64,000 nt of DNA from Rosa chinensis (taxonomy: Eukaryota; Streptophyta; Magnoliopsida; Rosales; Rosaceae), in the NCBI RefSeq assembly GCF_002994745.2, contig NC_037092.1:11584501-11648500 (forward strand). Direction: 5' to 3'. How positions within the stretch are numbered: the first letter of the stretch is position 1; every line of letters starts with the position of its first letter. Below are positions 31,996 through 43,480 of this stretch, one piece after another. Below the pieces are notes generated by a model. It worked only from the letters and a program-made list of their open reading frames with translations, did not search any database and was not told where the DNA came from. A program made the position numbers and the translations under genes.

Positions 31996-32460
31996 GGGCT
32001 TCCATCATTCATGGGGTAAAACTAATTCGTTCTCTTTGCTCATAAGTCTCTTCCAATAATGTTCTTCCTGGCTCCACAGAGGTATTTTTTTATATTATTT
32101 GAGAAAGTGTTTAGTGCATCGACGTGCACTTCCACCAATAAAAATAAAGGACTAGATAACATCAAGTATATTTTTTTATTATTAAAAAAAAAAATCTTTA
32201 AATATCAATGACTAAAATTTATTAGATTTGCTGGTTCATATGTACCATTAAAGAATTTTCCATGTTATCTCCGGTTAGTTGAACAATGAAACATGGTTGG
32301 TAATGCTCTGCCAGTCAATTAGCCCAGTTTGTAACAGTCGATTGGCCCGAAGTCTTTTTCTACTTTTGTTGCTAAAATAAGTTTCACTTCTTTATTGATT
32401 CCAGCTGCGCACGCCAGCTACAGAACTTGACCACCTGGCCCTTCACATGTGAACACTTCA
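31996..32460. other. Intergenic region upstream of WAK pseudogene B
   Basis: AT-rich; no gene seen. It shares phrases with 24420-24490 and 26025-26065 (CAATTAGCCCAGTT, AAGTCTTT), consistent with paralogous upstream regions of tandem WAK genes. Confidence 0.45.
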
Positions 32461-32468
32461 TATTAAAC

Positions 32469-33336
32469 TAGGGCTGTCACTCGGTCGGTTCGAATCAGTT
32501 ATAGGTATTACCAACTTTAAAACCAAAACTTTCGGTTTCAAAACTGAACTACCAATTACCAACCAAAATTTTCGGTTTTTAATTATATCTACCAAATTCG
32601 ATATTTCGGTTTTTGGTATTACCAACTTTAGAACAACTAATTTTTTATAATATAAATTAGAATAAACATTTGAATTTTATAGTCATAAACTTTGTATTCA
32701 TCTACTAATTATAGTAGGGCTGTCACTCGGTTGGTTAGAATCGGTTATAGGTATTACCAACTTCAAAACCAAAACTTTCGGTTTCAAAACTGAGCTACCA
32801 ATTACTAACCAAAATTTTCGGTTTTTAATTATATCTACCAAATTCGGTATTTCGGTTTTTGGTATTACCAACTTTAGAACAACTAATTCTTTATAATATA
32901 AATTAGAATGAACATTTGAATTTTATAGTCATAAACTTTGTATTCATCTACTAATTATAGCTTTCTTTTGTATATATGACATCAAGTTTTAGCAATTTGC
33001 AATAAAACTAGGTTATTTAACCATCTTTGACTAGGACACTAGGTTACTTAAAATACATGTACTATTAATGTAGTATATGTAGTAATGTTCATACCATTAT
33101 AAAAGTTTTTATGTTTATTTCTTAGTATACATGTATATGTATTGAAAACTGTAGTATATAAACCTAATATTTAGATAATCGGTAAATTCGGTATTTACCA
33201 AAACCAAACTAACTTTTTCGGTAATTTTCGACTTCGGTTTTATCGGTCTCGGTTACCAAAAAGTCGGTTTACCAGACCTAAAACATCGGTTGGTATTCGG
33301 TCAGTTTGGTAATTACCAAACCAAGTGGTAGCCCTA
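32469..33336. mobile_element. hAT-type non-autonomous transposon with duplicated left end
   Basis: Ends TAGGGCTGTCA and TGGTAGCCCTA flanked by a perfect 8-bp target duplication TATTAAAC (32461-32468 and 33337-33344), the hAT signature. Total 868 bp, rich in TTCGGTTT/AAACCGAA words on both strands. The first 246 bases (32469-32714) are repeated immediately as 32715-32960 with few changes, so the terminal repeat occurs twice at the left. No transposase. Confidence 0.88.
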
Positions 33337-33344
33337 TATTAAAC

Positions 33345-35905
33345 GAAGCGTCTTCGTGGGGAAGAAAGAAAAATGTTCATGTCCATCTGAATGCGTTTTT
33401 GTTTGAGAAGTTCACACAAACAGCCAAGGGGAAGGTTGTTGCAACCTTAACAGCCCAGATTACAAGAAAGGTTGTTGCAGTTGGTCCCATTTCCTTTGCC
33501 ATTACTACCTTCTTTAATAAATTTATAATCTTCTAATTCTCAGTTAACTGTTCATCGACTTATGAACAGTACCGGCTCGAGCCGCTCCTACATAGTAAAA
33601 TGACTATTTTGCCGTTTGTTTGTTGGCTTAATTGCGATTTGCTGTTTGACCTTGGTATAAAATGTGCTGAGCTGGCGGACGCGATCCTGTTTCTCTCCCT
33701 CTCTTTCACTCTATCAACAACAGAAACACAAAGCTCAGCCAAGAACGAAGATACTGTGTTTGTCTGAGGCTTGGCTGTATGTGATTAGTGAGACTGTTGC
33801 TTAGTAGTACTTCACCAAAGGAGACTCGACTCCAAAGCGGGTTATGAGAAGTTCTTTAATGTGAGTTATCTATTGCTGTATTCTTCCTTTTTTTTTTTTG
33901 GAGATGGTTTCTGTGGTGTTCTGAATTGGGTTTGTGGGCTTTTAGTTTCAGAATCGCAATTCTCCCATTTTCCTTTGAGTATTTCGGTTTCCTATGTTTG
34001 CATGCCTTTTGGCATCATTTAAGTCTTATGAGTTTTTGGGTTTTCTGTGTTTGCATGTTTCTGGGATCATTCATTGTAGATGATAGCAAGGCTTTTGCAG
34101 CACCTGATGGATATTTGCTAATTTGAATCTTGATTTGAATGTTGGTTTCTGTTTTGGGGTTGATGGTGTAATGGGCATGTGTGGAAAACATGTTAGAGGG
34201 TATAGAGAAGGATTATACTATTTTTAACTAATCAAAGAAAATAATTGCATTTGTTTTCTGAAATATACATTTGGTAAGAATTATATTATTTTTAACAATT
34301 ATGTAAGTGAATAGTTTTTGAAAATGGGGATTTGATTATGTGGATACATGTGCATTTCTTATTAGTGTTTGATATTTGGAAAGGAAAAATATGAACGAGG
34401 AAGAGAACCTCATAAACTTGCAGAAATGGATTAGGAAAGGAATTTCATAGCTAAGGATTGCCCAAACCTTTCTCTTGATGCACTGCTTTGTTCTTTTCAG
34501 TTATCGTTGTTGGTCGATCCAGAGAGAGGAGCAGGTTGTTTTTTGCATGTTTTCGTTTTTCTGAAGTTGCTAAATTCGGGTCCAACGCTGACAGTACTTC
34601 CAATACTCAGGTAAGCTATTTCAATTTCATGGTAATTGACTGTTGGGTTCTTCAATTCCCTATCTAATTGATTTTTTCTTGTGGTTTTCATGAATATTGC
34701 AGGTATCTGAGTGTTTATGGTTGCAGGTAGCTCCTCTTCTCAATTCAACTAATTTAGTTTCCCAATTGCATGGTTTAGCTTTTTGGGTGTTCTTATTTTT
34801 TGTTTTCACGATTTGATGTGATGTGTTTTGCTGGTTTTGTGTGTTATTTAGATATTGGATGTGTTTTGTTGCTGATAGAACAGAGGAGTAGAGTGAAATT
34901 TTGAAGCTTGGGATGTGTTGGGATCATTTTTGATGGTGCTGTTTCCGTATATATGTTAACTGTTTGTTGCTTCAGTATAAATACATGTAAATACATTAGT
35001 CTTTATTGAGAACAACATAATGCACATGATGACATCTTCATGGTATTTTCTGCATATGTATACTTGAGTTTAAGAAATGGGCAAGTTGAAAGAAGTTTAA
35101 GGATAGACCAGGTCGACAACATGAGGAACCCAATAGTGATAGGCCACCTTTTGCCCATTTTTTTCCTGCTGTAGTGAATGTAATAATTGGACCCATAAAG
35201 AGAACCACTACCAATGCACCTGATATTGATACTAAAGTGCCCATGACTTTGGCTTGAGTGCTGCTGCTTTTGAAACTTAGCCTTTCCATCCTATTGAATT
35301 GTAGGCAGCCACAGCTATTGGTTAACATTACTCATCTGCTCTTCTTGATTGCTTTTTTAAGAAGAATGTATTTTGATGTTTTCCAATTTAATGTGAGCTT
35401 GGCTTTTGAATACAGTTATGGCACCTAAAGGCTAAAGGATGACAAGAAAAATGAAGGCTCTAGAAAGTGATCATAGCTCAGCAAATATAATGAAAAGCTT
35501 ATCAAGTAAGGGAGATATGGGAGAAATGAAGAATGATCAGACTATAGATATGGGAGCAACTAGAACGACTATTTTTCGGAAAATGTTCCAGCAGCAACTG
35601 TAACCAAGTTAAACTTAATAGCCTATTTCTTGAACGCTACTATAATGGAAAATGCTACCAGCTGCTATCGAAATTGGAAACTTTGATAAGATCTCAAAGA
35701 TTGGGCATGATCTAATTTATCTTTTGTTTTAGATGTTCTGCAGTGATGATATTGAAAACAATTCTGTCTTTTATATTCTCTCCCAAGTTTAGGCAGTAGG
35801 AAAAGGCACTATGATCCCGCAGCATGCGCGGGTATCTTTGCTAGAGATCACAAAAGAGCCACAAATGATCCAAATCCCGCAGCAACGCACGGGCATGTAT
35901 GCTTG
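33345..35905 (+). mobile_element. Helitron-like segment with captured gene pieces (boundaries uncertain)
   Basis: The right end holds two Helitron-style 3' hairpins: CCCGC...GCGGG at 35816-35832 followed by CTAG at 35841-35844, and CCCG...CGGG at 35876-35893 followed by CTTG/T at 35902-35906. The left end is not certain; TC near 33538 before ACTGTTCATCGACTTATGAA is a candidate. The inside has a promoter-like TATAAAA (33656-33662) followed by a leader with a good donor (about 33859), an exon-like block bounded by TTTTCAG and GGTAAGC (34501-34612), and a WAT1 fragment on the minus strand. Mixed gene pieces on both strands fit Helitron capture, but this is inference. Confidence 0.45.
35110..35300 (-). 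pseudogene. WAT1-related (MtN21/EamA) transporter fragment
   Basis: The minus strand reads [20 protein letters not shown] then [10 protein letters not shown], the conserved TM segment after TQAKxxGTxVSxxGA of WAT1-related membrane proteins (auxin/amino-acid type exporters). Only this segment remains, with a degenerate continuation; no start, stop or other transmembrane helices. Confidence 0.65.
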
Positions 35906-36017
35906 TTGAACCTATTTACGGGGTGTACGTATGTACAACTAACTAATTATTACAAAATTATTGAGGAGAAATTAGTTTGTAGGTTAATATAGTTAATATG
36001 GTGTGGTGTAAATTTCT

Positions 36018-36054
<37 letters not shown>

Positions 36055-36095
36055 TTCTTTTCATGCCAACTCATTGAAATTCGCATTGTAGTCAT
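35906..36095. other. Spacer with (CT)n microsatellite
   Basis: AT-rich sequence with a CT dinucleotide repeat at about 36016-36052. It ends in GTCAT (36091-36095), the left target duplication of the next element. Confidence 0.8.
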
Positions 36096-36753
36096 TGTTT
36101 GGCTCCAAAACCAGTATGGGTGTAAACTGTCTCTTTTGAGCGTGTACGTAGGCGTGCCAGCACCGTGGGGTGCAGTCGTCGGAGAATCCCTTAACCTGAC
36201 TTCTTCTAGAGCGTTGTGGATGGGGAGAGCACCAACCTCGTCACAGGGTTCTTTTCTTGCCTTTCGGAAAAGGACTTTTTGCCTTATGGCCGGATAAGGG
36301 CTTTGATTGTGATCTCTTCGCGACACCGAATCGATACTCAACGTTGTAGGTTGAGCAGAGCAATCACTGGGAAGTTTGGAGAAAGCAAGGGTTTTGCTAA
36401 AGCGTGACTTTAGCTTCGCTGGGTTGCAACTGGGTTGCAGGTAGGTTTGCTCCGGAGAGGCTTTGATAATCTGTATGATTAGTTGATTTGAGAGTTGTCT
36501 GTAATTCGTCCTTGAAACCTGGTATTTATACCTAGGGTTTCGACTGTTCCTTGTCATAGAAGGATTATTGATTGAAGTTTCCTATTCAATCTCCGCTACT
36601 TGACTCCAATTAGGGCTCGTTTTCCTTATGGATCACGGAATGGGTGAAGCTGTAACCCAAACCCAAGTAGGCTTATCTTTTGGGCCGCAAGTATCGGCCC
36701 GCTATGCTAAATCAACTAACGGATCTTGCCAAAATTACTTTTAGGCTTAAACA
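36096..36753 (-). repeat. 3' LTR of the Ty3/PMD element
   Basis: 658 bp, TG...CA, closely matching 53866-54537 with scattered differences and indels, for example an extra 20-30 bases in the right copy near 54190. Includes TCTCTTTTGAGCGTG and CCCTTAACCTGACTTCTTCT landmarks. Confidence 0.9.
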
Positions 36754-36767
36754 TTGCCCCCCAGGCC
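36754..36767 (-). other. Polypurine tract
   Basis: The minus strand reads GGCCTGGGGGGCAA directly before the 3' LTR. Confidence 0.8.
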
Positions 36768-37017
36768 CTGAAATCAGGCCCGCGAAAATGTAGCTGATTG
36801 AAGGGGACTTAAACGACACCCCTGGTGATCGAAACGAGGTAATTAATGAGGGTTGCGTCCATTCGCTTTGCAAAATGTCTTTTCGGCGTATCGTTTCCCT
36901 CACAAAATCTCTTATTTAAACCCCGCAACCATTTCAAACCTGTCACATCAGAAACTCCTTTATTCTCCTAAACTCAGAAACCCTCTTATTCCGAACAACT
37001 TCCTCAGAAACCCAGAA

Positions 37018-40000
37018 ATGGCTCCCCCAAAGAAAATAGTCATCGATCAAGAGGAGGAACTCAATGAGCAGATCGCCCACACTTGGGGAACCAGCATTGG
37101 TGCCCACTGTCACATCCACACTACTATCCAGAGACCTCTGCTTCTTAGACTCCCAAATCATCACGTGGGACTGGGTCCGGCACCGCGAGATTCCATCCCC
37201 GACGACGCTATTGCCCTCTACGGCTTACCCATTCGTCGACCCATTCCGGTCCTCTAAAGGACCCCTAGAGATTTCAGCAGTTGGGGTGCATAAAAACATC
37301 GAGCTAAAATAGGGCATTGACCATCCTCTATCAGCGCGGCGGAGCTCTCCTGGTATCGCTAAGCGCGAGAGCGAGATCTGGCTCACTGGAACGCGGCAGG
37401 TATTACCCATACTATTGATTTATGCTTTCGCCTTCCGCGGGGTGGCAATTGCTCACCGCTCGCCGCCTTTCTCTGCTTTTGGAATACTGCCACTAACACC
37501 TTCGATTTTCGATTTGGCCAAATGAGCATCACCTTGCTAGATATCTTCACCATTACTGGATTGCCCATCGATGGCGAGCCCTATCTGCATGGCCAATTCG
37601 ACTCCGTCACCTTTCCTTCAACCATGGCCCAAACCGGTCGCAGCGCTCACAGCAGTTCCTATCCGCGGTGGCTGGCCTATTACCACAAAGAGCATAATGC
37701 GACAGGTGAAATTGCCTTTCTGGAATACTGGCTCTATAAGTTCATCTTCTGCACCTCTGCCAACAAACCCACTGGTCCTTGGACTTTTCTAGCAACGACC
37801 CTCTATAATGGCCGCCGCGTAGGACTCAGACAACCAGTGTTGGGCGCCCCCTACTACACTCTATACCATGCCACCATGCATCCTTTTGAGACTAGCATTT
37901 CTGGCCTTTTTTGGATCATCGACTTCTGGATTCAAACTTATTTTCCATATTTTCGCCGCGACGATATTTCACTGCTTCCACCGGCTGATCAACTCTTGGG
38001 TCAATGGCTTAGCTGCGAGGAAAGGTACACATCCCCTCCCTATTCTGAGTACTTCACATATCTATACCTTCTGCACGAAATGCCCTACTGCGATCTAGTG
38101 CTTGGTAGAAGATTCCCACTTCCACTTGAAAATGGGTTCCTTCCCGGGGCTCCTGACTACAGTGATCGCGCGCGCTTGGCTTTTCGCCGCGCGATCTCCT
38201 GTTCAGACATTAGGCTTGCTGCTGATGAACTTAGTTACGAGCTTTACGTGCCCAACCATTTTGCTCGACAATTTGGCCTTATCCAATTAGTGCCATTCCC
38301 CCTCTATGATGCTTGGAACTACAACACTTCTTGGCGCAGAATTGGCCCCACTACTAGGCCTCCAACAGTACAAAGCATGCTTGTATTGGTTGATCTCCCT
38401 GACTGGGCCAATGAATCGCTCCTATGGATGGGAACGCTGAAGGATACGAGCGATGGTGGTCAGAAGTCTCTGTCAACTACTGGGGATAAAGGGATGATGA
38501 ACTCTTCGCGACCATCTTCGAAGAACTGAGATATCCCTACGATGCTAATACTGAGTTACTTGCTCGCTTTCCTGAAGACGAGGCACGACCCCACCACCTG
38601 AACTGGCTCTGTGACCCGCGAGAACTCCACGCCCCGTCCAGGCTGGGATTGTAATTAGTGAGCCCCCTCAAGAACTAATTGCCTTGGATTATTCTTCGTT
38701 CTCTCCCACCGCGTTCTCTTTTATTTCAAACTTTGTTGCATCAGGGAAGTGTGCCACCTTTTGGCATTCAAGCAATTAATGCTTCTCCAGCCACTAGACA
38801 GGCCGCGAGGCAGAAAGCAATAGTGACGGAACCTGAAGTTTAAATTTCCTCTTCTGATGATGATGACCCACAAACAGTAAGGATTTCCCCCCTATAAGGT
38901 CTCGACGTTTTCTTTCCAAGTCTAATTTTTAAATCCTGACAGATTGCCGCCGCTTTGGCCCAAAAATGCAGTCGCTCTGATCCGCGAACTGATCTGTGGG
39001 CAGCGGATGAACCAATCGCTGATCGATTGGTAATACACTTAAAGCGAGCACTGAAATCTTTGTTTCATTATGTATGACTGTATAACACTCCTCATTTACA
39101 GGTTCATCATAGGTCCTCCAGACAAGCTGGGGAAGGATCTTCCGCTACTGGCGAAGATGTGTCTGCTTTACACGCCCAGGCGCCGACTGGTTCTAACAAT
39201 CCTCCACCTCCCATCAGTGCTGCAAACAATATGCAGTTGGCTCTAGTACCAATTCAAGTCATAGACAACATCTCGCCTGAGGTTGAGGAACAAATATCAC
39301 TCCCGGACACACCTCGCGAGCAATCAACTGCAGTTCTTATCATGGAACAAGTACCGCTTGATTCGGTTCCAATTTCCAGCGAGGTCAATCAAGAACCGAT
39401 GCCAATAGCAATCCTTCACAAGCCACCTGTTCTAGAGGTACACCTTATTGCTTATCCTATATTCTGATTCCTGCCTTAATCTTTTGGCATTTTAACCATT
39501 CACTGAAAAGTAGAATCCTGCCCCTATCGAGGAAGTGGCTGAGGCCGCCGTAGAGGTGCACGGCCAAAATCAGGTTGAACCAGACTGCGCGGACGCGGAT
39601 AACCAAGAACTCGTCCCTGATTCCCCCCAAGCACTTGAAGTAGGAAATGAAGTGAACCCTGAGCCGGTACCGGAAGCGGTTCCTATCGCGGAGTCTCTCG
39701 AGGTTCCTGTTGCTGCTGCCCCAAATCCGCCGCCTGCGCCTCCCTCCAGACTGGAAAGGCTGGCTTGCATACTTAAAGTGACTCCTCCTGGAGTTATAGA
39801 TGATGCTAGAGAAGGTCTACGTCGTCTCCTAGGACCCGATATTCTGACGCCCGGCGCGCCCGCAAAAGCTTTGGAGTATCTGAGGGTACTTCTCCGCGAA
39901 GAAGCCATCACTGAAGCCCAGTTCCTCGATATTGATCAACTGCTGCAAGATCTCCCCCAATAGCTTAATGAGAAGGCGGCCGCGATCGCGCAGGCCAGGC

Positions 40001-40325
40001 AGACCCAAGCCCACTATCTGACCCTCACTCAACAGACGGACACTTCGCGCGATTTCTTAGGTGACCGGGGTACGCTCATCAGGGATTTGACGCTTATGAG
40101 GAACCATCTCAAGATCCAGATTCAAGATCTTCAGGCCCAATTAACTGCTGTAATGGCCAAGCTCGCCCATGAGGAAACCCAACTGGAGCAACCTTTAGCC
40201 GCTTTCGAGGCGCTGTCTCAAGAACTGGCCCAGGCTCGCCTGGCTGCCCAACAAGCCGCTCAAGCTGCTGCTGATGCCAACTTTCGCCTGGATGAACATT
40301 TCCTCCGCCTAACCTATGCAGGCTG
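37018..40325 (+). pseudogene. Plant mobile domain (PMD, aminotransferase-like/MAIN family) gene, antisense in the Ty3 element
   Basis: ATG at 37018 opens MAPPKKIVIDQEEELNEQIA. After frameshifts near 37250-37510 the PMD domain is clear: FLCFWNTATNTFDF, MSITLLDIFTITGLPIDGEP (37522), WLAYYHKEH, LYNGRRVGLRQPVLGAPYYT, YSEYFTYLYLLHEMP, NHFARQFGLIQLVPFPLY, then across a frameshift at about 38440 ELRYPYDANTELL and HLNWLCDP. Downstream are exons with GT-AG borders: about 38744-38878, 38942-39028, 39102-39439 and 39513-40325. The last ends in an Ala/Gln/Glu-rich coiled coil (QAQLTAVMAKLAHEETQLEQ). A TAG at 39961-39963 splits it. Cellular PMD proteins (MAIN, MAIL1) maintain genome stability and silencing; transposon copies are of unknown role. 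Several stops and frameshifts make this copy inactive. Confidence 0.78.
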
Positions 40326-41665
40326 AGGGCTTTAGGCCTCTAATATTAGGCCCATTATTTTGTATGAACAATATTAATATTAAAATCATTATTTATGGTT
40401 TGGTGAAATATTCAGCCCACATTACCTGGCCCAAATATTTTTGGAGTTACAGGCAGTTAAGCGCTCAACTTTGCCTTTATTGCATATTAAAACCGTTTGA
40501 AAAGATAACCTCGAAATAGAGCCGTTACCTCCTCGAAAATTGTTCCGCTTCGCACTCGTCTTCGAATTTCTTTCCTTTCTGAGATTATAGCATTCAATTC
40601 TTTTGATATTCCCATTGATGGTGTTGAATTGCTTTAACTGCCCATCGAAAGGTTGAAGCCACTGAAGTTTGCCCTATAAATATCTATACTTCGGAGAAGT
40701 GAACACATACGCAAATATGGCTAACCCAAAAGTAACTCTGCAAGCCCTACTCTTTTTCCTTCTATTTCTGAAATCTTCTCCTCACGATCTCACCCTTAGC
40801 CTCTAAATTTTAGGCTTTATGGCTTAATCTCAATACCTGGGTAGGCTTTGTGGCCTAATCTCAGGTAACCTCGTGTCTTTGGTTTATGAAAGCCTAGATG
40901 GAACATCCTAGGTTTTGGATAGGCTGAAGAACACGAGGAGCTCCTAAACGCAGGATCTCACATTTTGGAGAGTCCCTCTCCTCTGATTTCCCTGAGTGGA
41001 GCAAAACAAAGAAGGGCAGAAGGCCATTCGAGGCCGACCGTTTTTCTTCCGCAGTTTACCTCCGGGGTCTGACGCACTGACTTCTGTTTTTCCCCTGGAG
41101 GTAGATGAGGCAACTGGGCTGCGCTAATGCGTTGATTCCATCTCCATCCCGGAGAATAACCAACTGAAAGGGTTGCGATGGATTATTTCCTTCCCTTTTC
41201 TTCCAGTACAGGCGATAACAGCTGCTGCCTAGACCCAAGAGATGTGGGTGAAGAGAGGAAGAGTAAGAATGATCATCTCACTGCCTCTTCCTGCAGCAAG
41301 ATCCAGAAGCTCTTAGAAGATCTGAAATCCTTATGGTTTTTAGCCACTTTTGGCTTTGTAAACCGCAAATGTAATTTTTTGAACACATTGTACTGCTTTT
41401 GGCCGCAAAGCCACTTTATGTATGAAATTCTGAGTTTTGTCATTTGCTGAAAAATTACGATATAATAAGGCCTCTGGTATAGGCCCTTACATATATTCCT
41501 AACACATATTGTCAAGAACATTGAAAGAAAAGTCTCAAAAAAGAGAAGAACTGAAAAATTTACTGCATAATGTAATGGCCTTTACTGCATAATGTAATGG
41601 CCTATTACGGCCGCAATCAAATGGCCTAGATGCATGGAGTGTTGCCCCCTAGTGTTCTTCGTAAC
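40326..41665. other. Non-coding region between PMD gene and protease
   Basis: No pol remnant on the minus strand. It holds a TATA-like TATAAATATC at about 40675 followed by a 29-codon frame at 40717 (MANPKVTLQALLFFLLFLKS, hydrophobic), a duplicated phrase (TTTATGGCTTAATCTC / TTTGTGGCCTAATCTC near 40815 and 40848), and a 21-base tandem copy at about 41564-41604. Ends with GTAAC (41661-41665), a target duplication. Confidence 0.5.
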
Positions 41666-42154
41666 TGTAGATACCTCTACTAGCATGACTAGTTTGCTAT
41701 CTCACCAAGCATAAGTAACACCCTCTTTGGGACACCCACAAGCCATGGTGAGGCCCAACCGCTACTTGCATCTTGTAGCCCTATGTTCAAGCTACGCTAC
41801 GGTATCCGAAAGTCGCAAATACGTCGCTGGGAAGCCACCTTCCCGGCCTTGCCAAGTTGCCTCCATAATAGGCCTTTCTAGACTAGAATAGTGATTTCTA
41901 CATCCCACATCTAAGAAAATGTAAAGGAGATGGCTTCCTTCACCTATAAAAGGAACTCTCCTCCCACTTAGAACAACACTCCATTACATCTTTTGTAATC
42001 CCCTTGGGCCGCAAGGCTCAACACACTAGTGTAACATTCAAGTGGACGTAGTTTCCCGCTAAGGCGGGAGACGAACCACTATACATCTCGTGTCACTCTC
42101 TCTCTTTCTCTCTCTAAAGCTAACTAGAGACCCCTTCGGTCACTAATGTTAACA
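41666..42154 (+). repeat. 5' LTR of the non-coding LTR element
   Basis: 489 bp. TATA-like CCTATAAAAGG lies near 41943 and a CT-rich leader precedes CTAAAGC near the end, as expected of an LTR promoter and R region. Confidence 0.9.
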
Positions 42155-42172
42155 TTGGCGCTAGAAGCACTC
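42155..42172 (+). other. Primer-binding site of the non-coding LTR element
   Basis: TTGGCGCTAGAAGCACTC directly after the 5' LTR; the tRNA matched is not assigned. Confidence 0.6.
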
Positions 42173-42449
42173 AACCTTCCTTGCCTTGTATTCTCAATCA
42201 AGCCCAACATCCTCCGCTACCCATCTTAGCGGTAAAACAAAAAGCAAAATTTTGCATCAAGTGCAACTTGGGCTCATTGCTTAATTCCAGATCAAGATGA
42301 GGTCCCCCGCCAACATAAAGGGCTGGTCAACTCCAGTCAACGCCATTCAAGGGCAAGTCAACGCCAACTAAAGGTTGGTCAACGCCCAACTCAAAAGTCA
42401 ACGCTCGCCTTACTCACCAAAAATGGTCAAACGCCAGTGATGTTCAAAA

Positions 42450-43480
42450 AAAAAAAAAACAAATCCTCCGCTGGACTGTACACCGCTAGCAATCCCCTCT
42501 GCTAGCTCCGGCGGGCTCAGCAACAGCTTCCGCCAGCCCATCAAGTGCCAGGTGTCTTTACCTCGATCATCAACACAAACTTTAATCAGCGGCACTCCAT
42601 CAAGTTGCTAACACATGATGTCAAGCACTAACGTCAACGACAACACAACCAAGCTTCAACTTTATCATTCACTCAACTCCACTGTGGTCTTCACTCCAGC
42701 ACGACACTACCGCTAGGCAGGCCTCGACCGGCAACGCTCCGGCAACCGCTGACCAAAGCTCCTTTAGCAAGCTCTGCTCCGCTAAGCTTCACCGCTAGGC
42801 GGCCTTCATTGGGCAACCTCCGCTGAACAGCTCCTCCGCCGGCCATTACCACCAGTTAAAGCTCCACCGCCAACTATGGCAGCAGCGCTAACCACTGCCA
42901 AACCTTTGCAGCACTTTCTCCGCTCATCTACGCCAGCGGCAAAACCTCCGCCAGCCGCAAACCGCTGGCCAAAGCTCGTCTCCAGCTGACTAGGGCACCA
43001 CCGCCCAACTTCCTCCGCTGGGGAACCACCGCCCAACTTCCTCCGCTGAGGCACCACTGCCCCAACTTCCTCCGCCGACCTCCAAGTGCTATCACCGCAG
43101 AACTCTGAGCCTCCGCCGAGCTCAAAGTCATGGCCATCTCCGCTGAGCTCTGGGTCTCCGCCGAACTCTGAGCCTCCGCCGAGCTCAAAGTCACGGCCAT
43201 CTCTGTTGAGCTCTGGGTTTCCATCGAACTCCGAGTCCGCTGCTCCGCCACACTCCGCTAGACATCTTCCGCCTGGTACCACCGTCATTGCCAGCTTTGG
43301 ATACCCAACTGATCGCACAACCACCACTGCTTTTCCTTCTTGGCCGGATGCAGTCATGACGCAGCTACAGCACATACACCACAATACCGCACAGCGTTCA
43401 ACATCTGCTCAGCTCGCGATATTCACCAATCAAGAACTGAAGCTTACTGGGAAACTAATTTGGCCATCAAGCTGATTCCT
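42450..43480. repeat. CCGC-rich imperfect repeats
   Basis: Dense CCGC/GCGG words; a roughly 66-base unit (GAGCCTCCGCCGAGCTCAAA ... GAGCTCTGGG) is repeated at about 43105-43235, and a shorter AACTTCCTCCGCTG unit at about 43000-43075. Open frames exist on both strands but reflect repeat composition, not a recognisable protein. Confidence 0.6.

Noticed and set aside
33345..36095. Live host gene with TATA box and 5' exons
   Set aside because: Exon-like blocks have no sustained reading frame, a WAT1 piece lies antisense, and Helitron-like hairpins end the segment.
36051..36557. 168-codon minus-strand frame in the LTR
   Set aside because: Lies in LTR sequence and is not maintained in the second LTR at 53866-54537.
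42806..43384. 192-codon minus-strand frame rich in Gly/Ala
   Set aside because: Made of the CCGC repeats, with an equally open frame on the other strand; no family resemblance.
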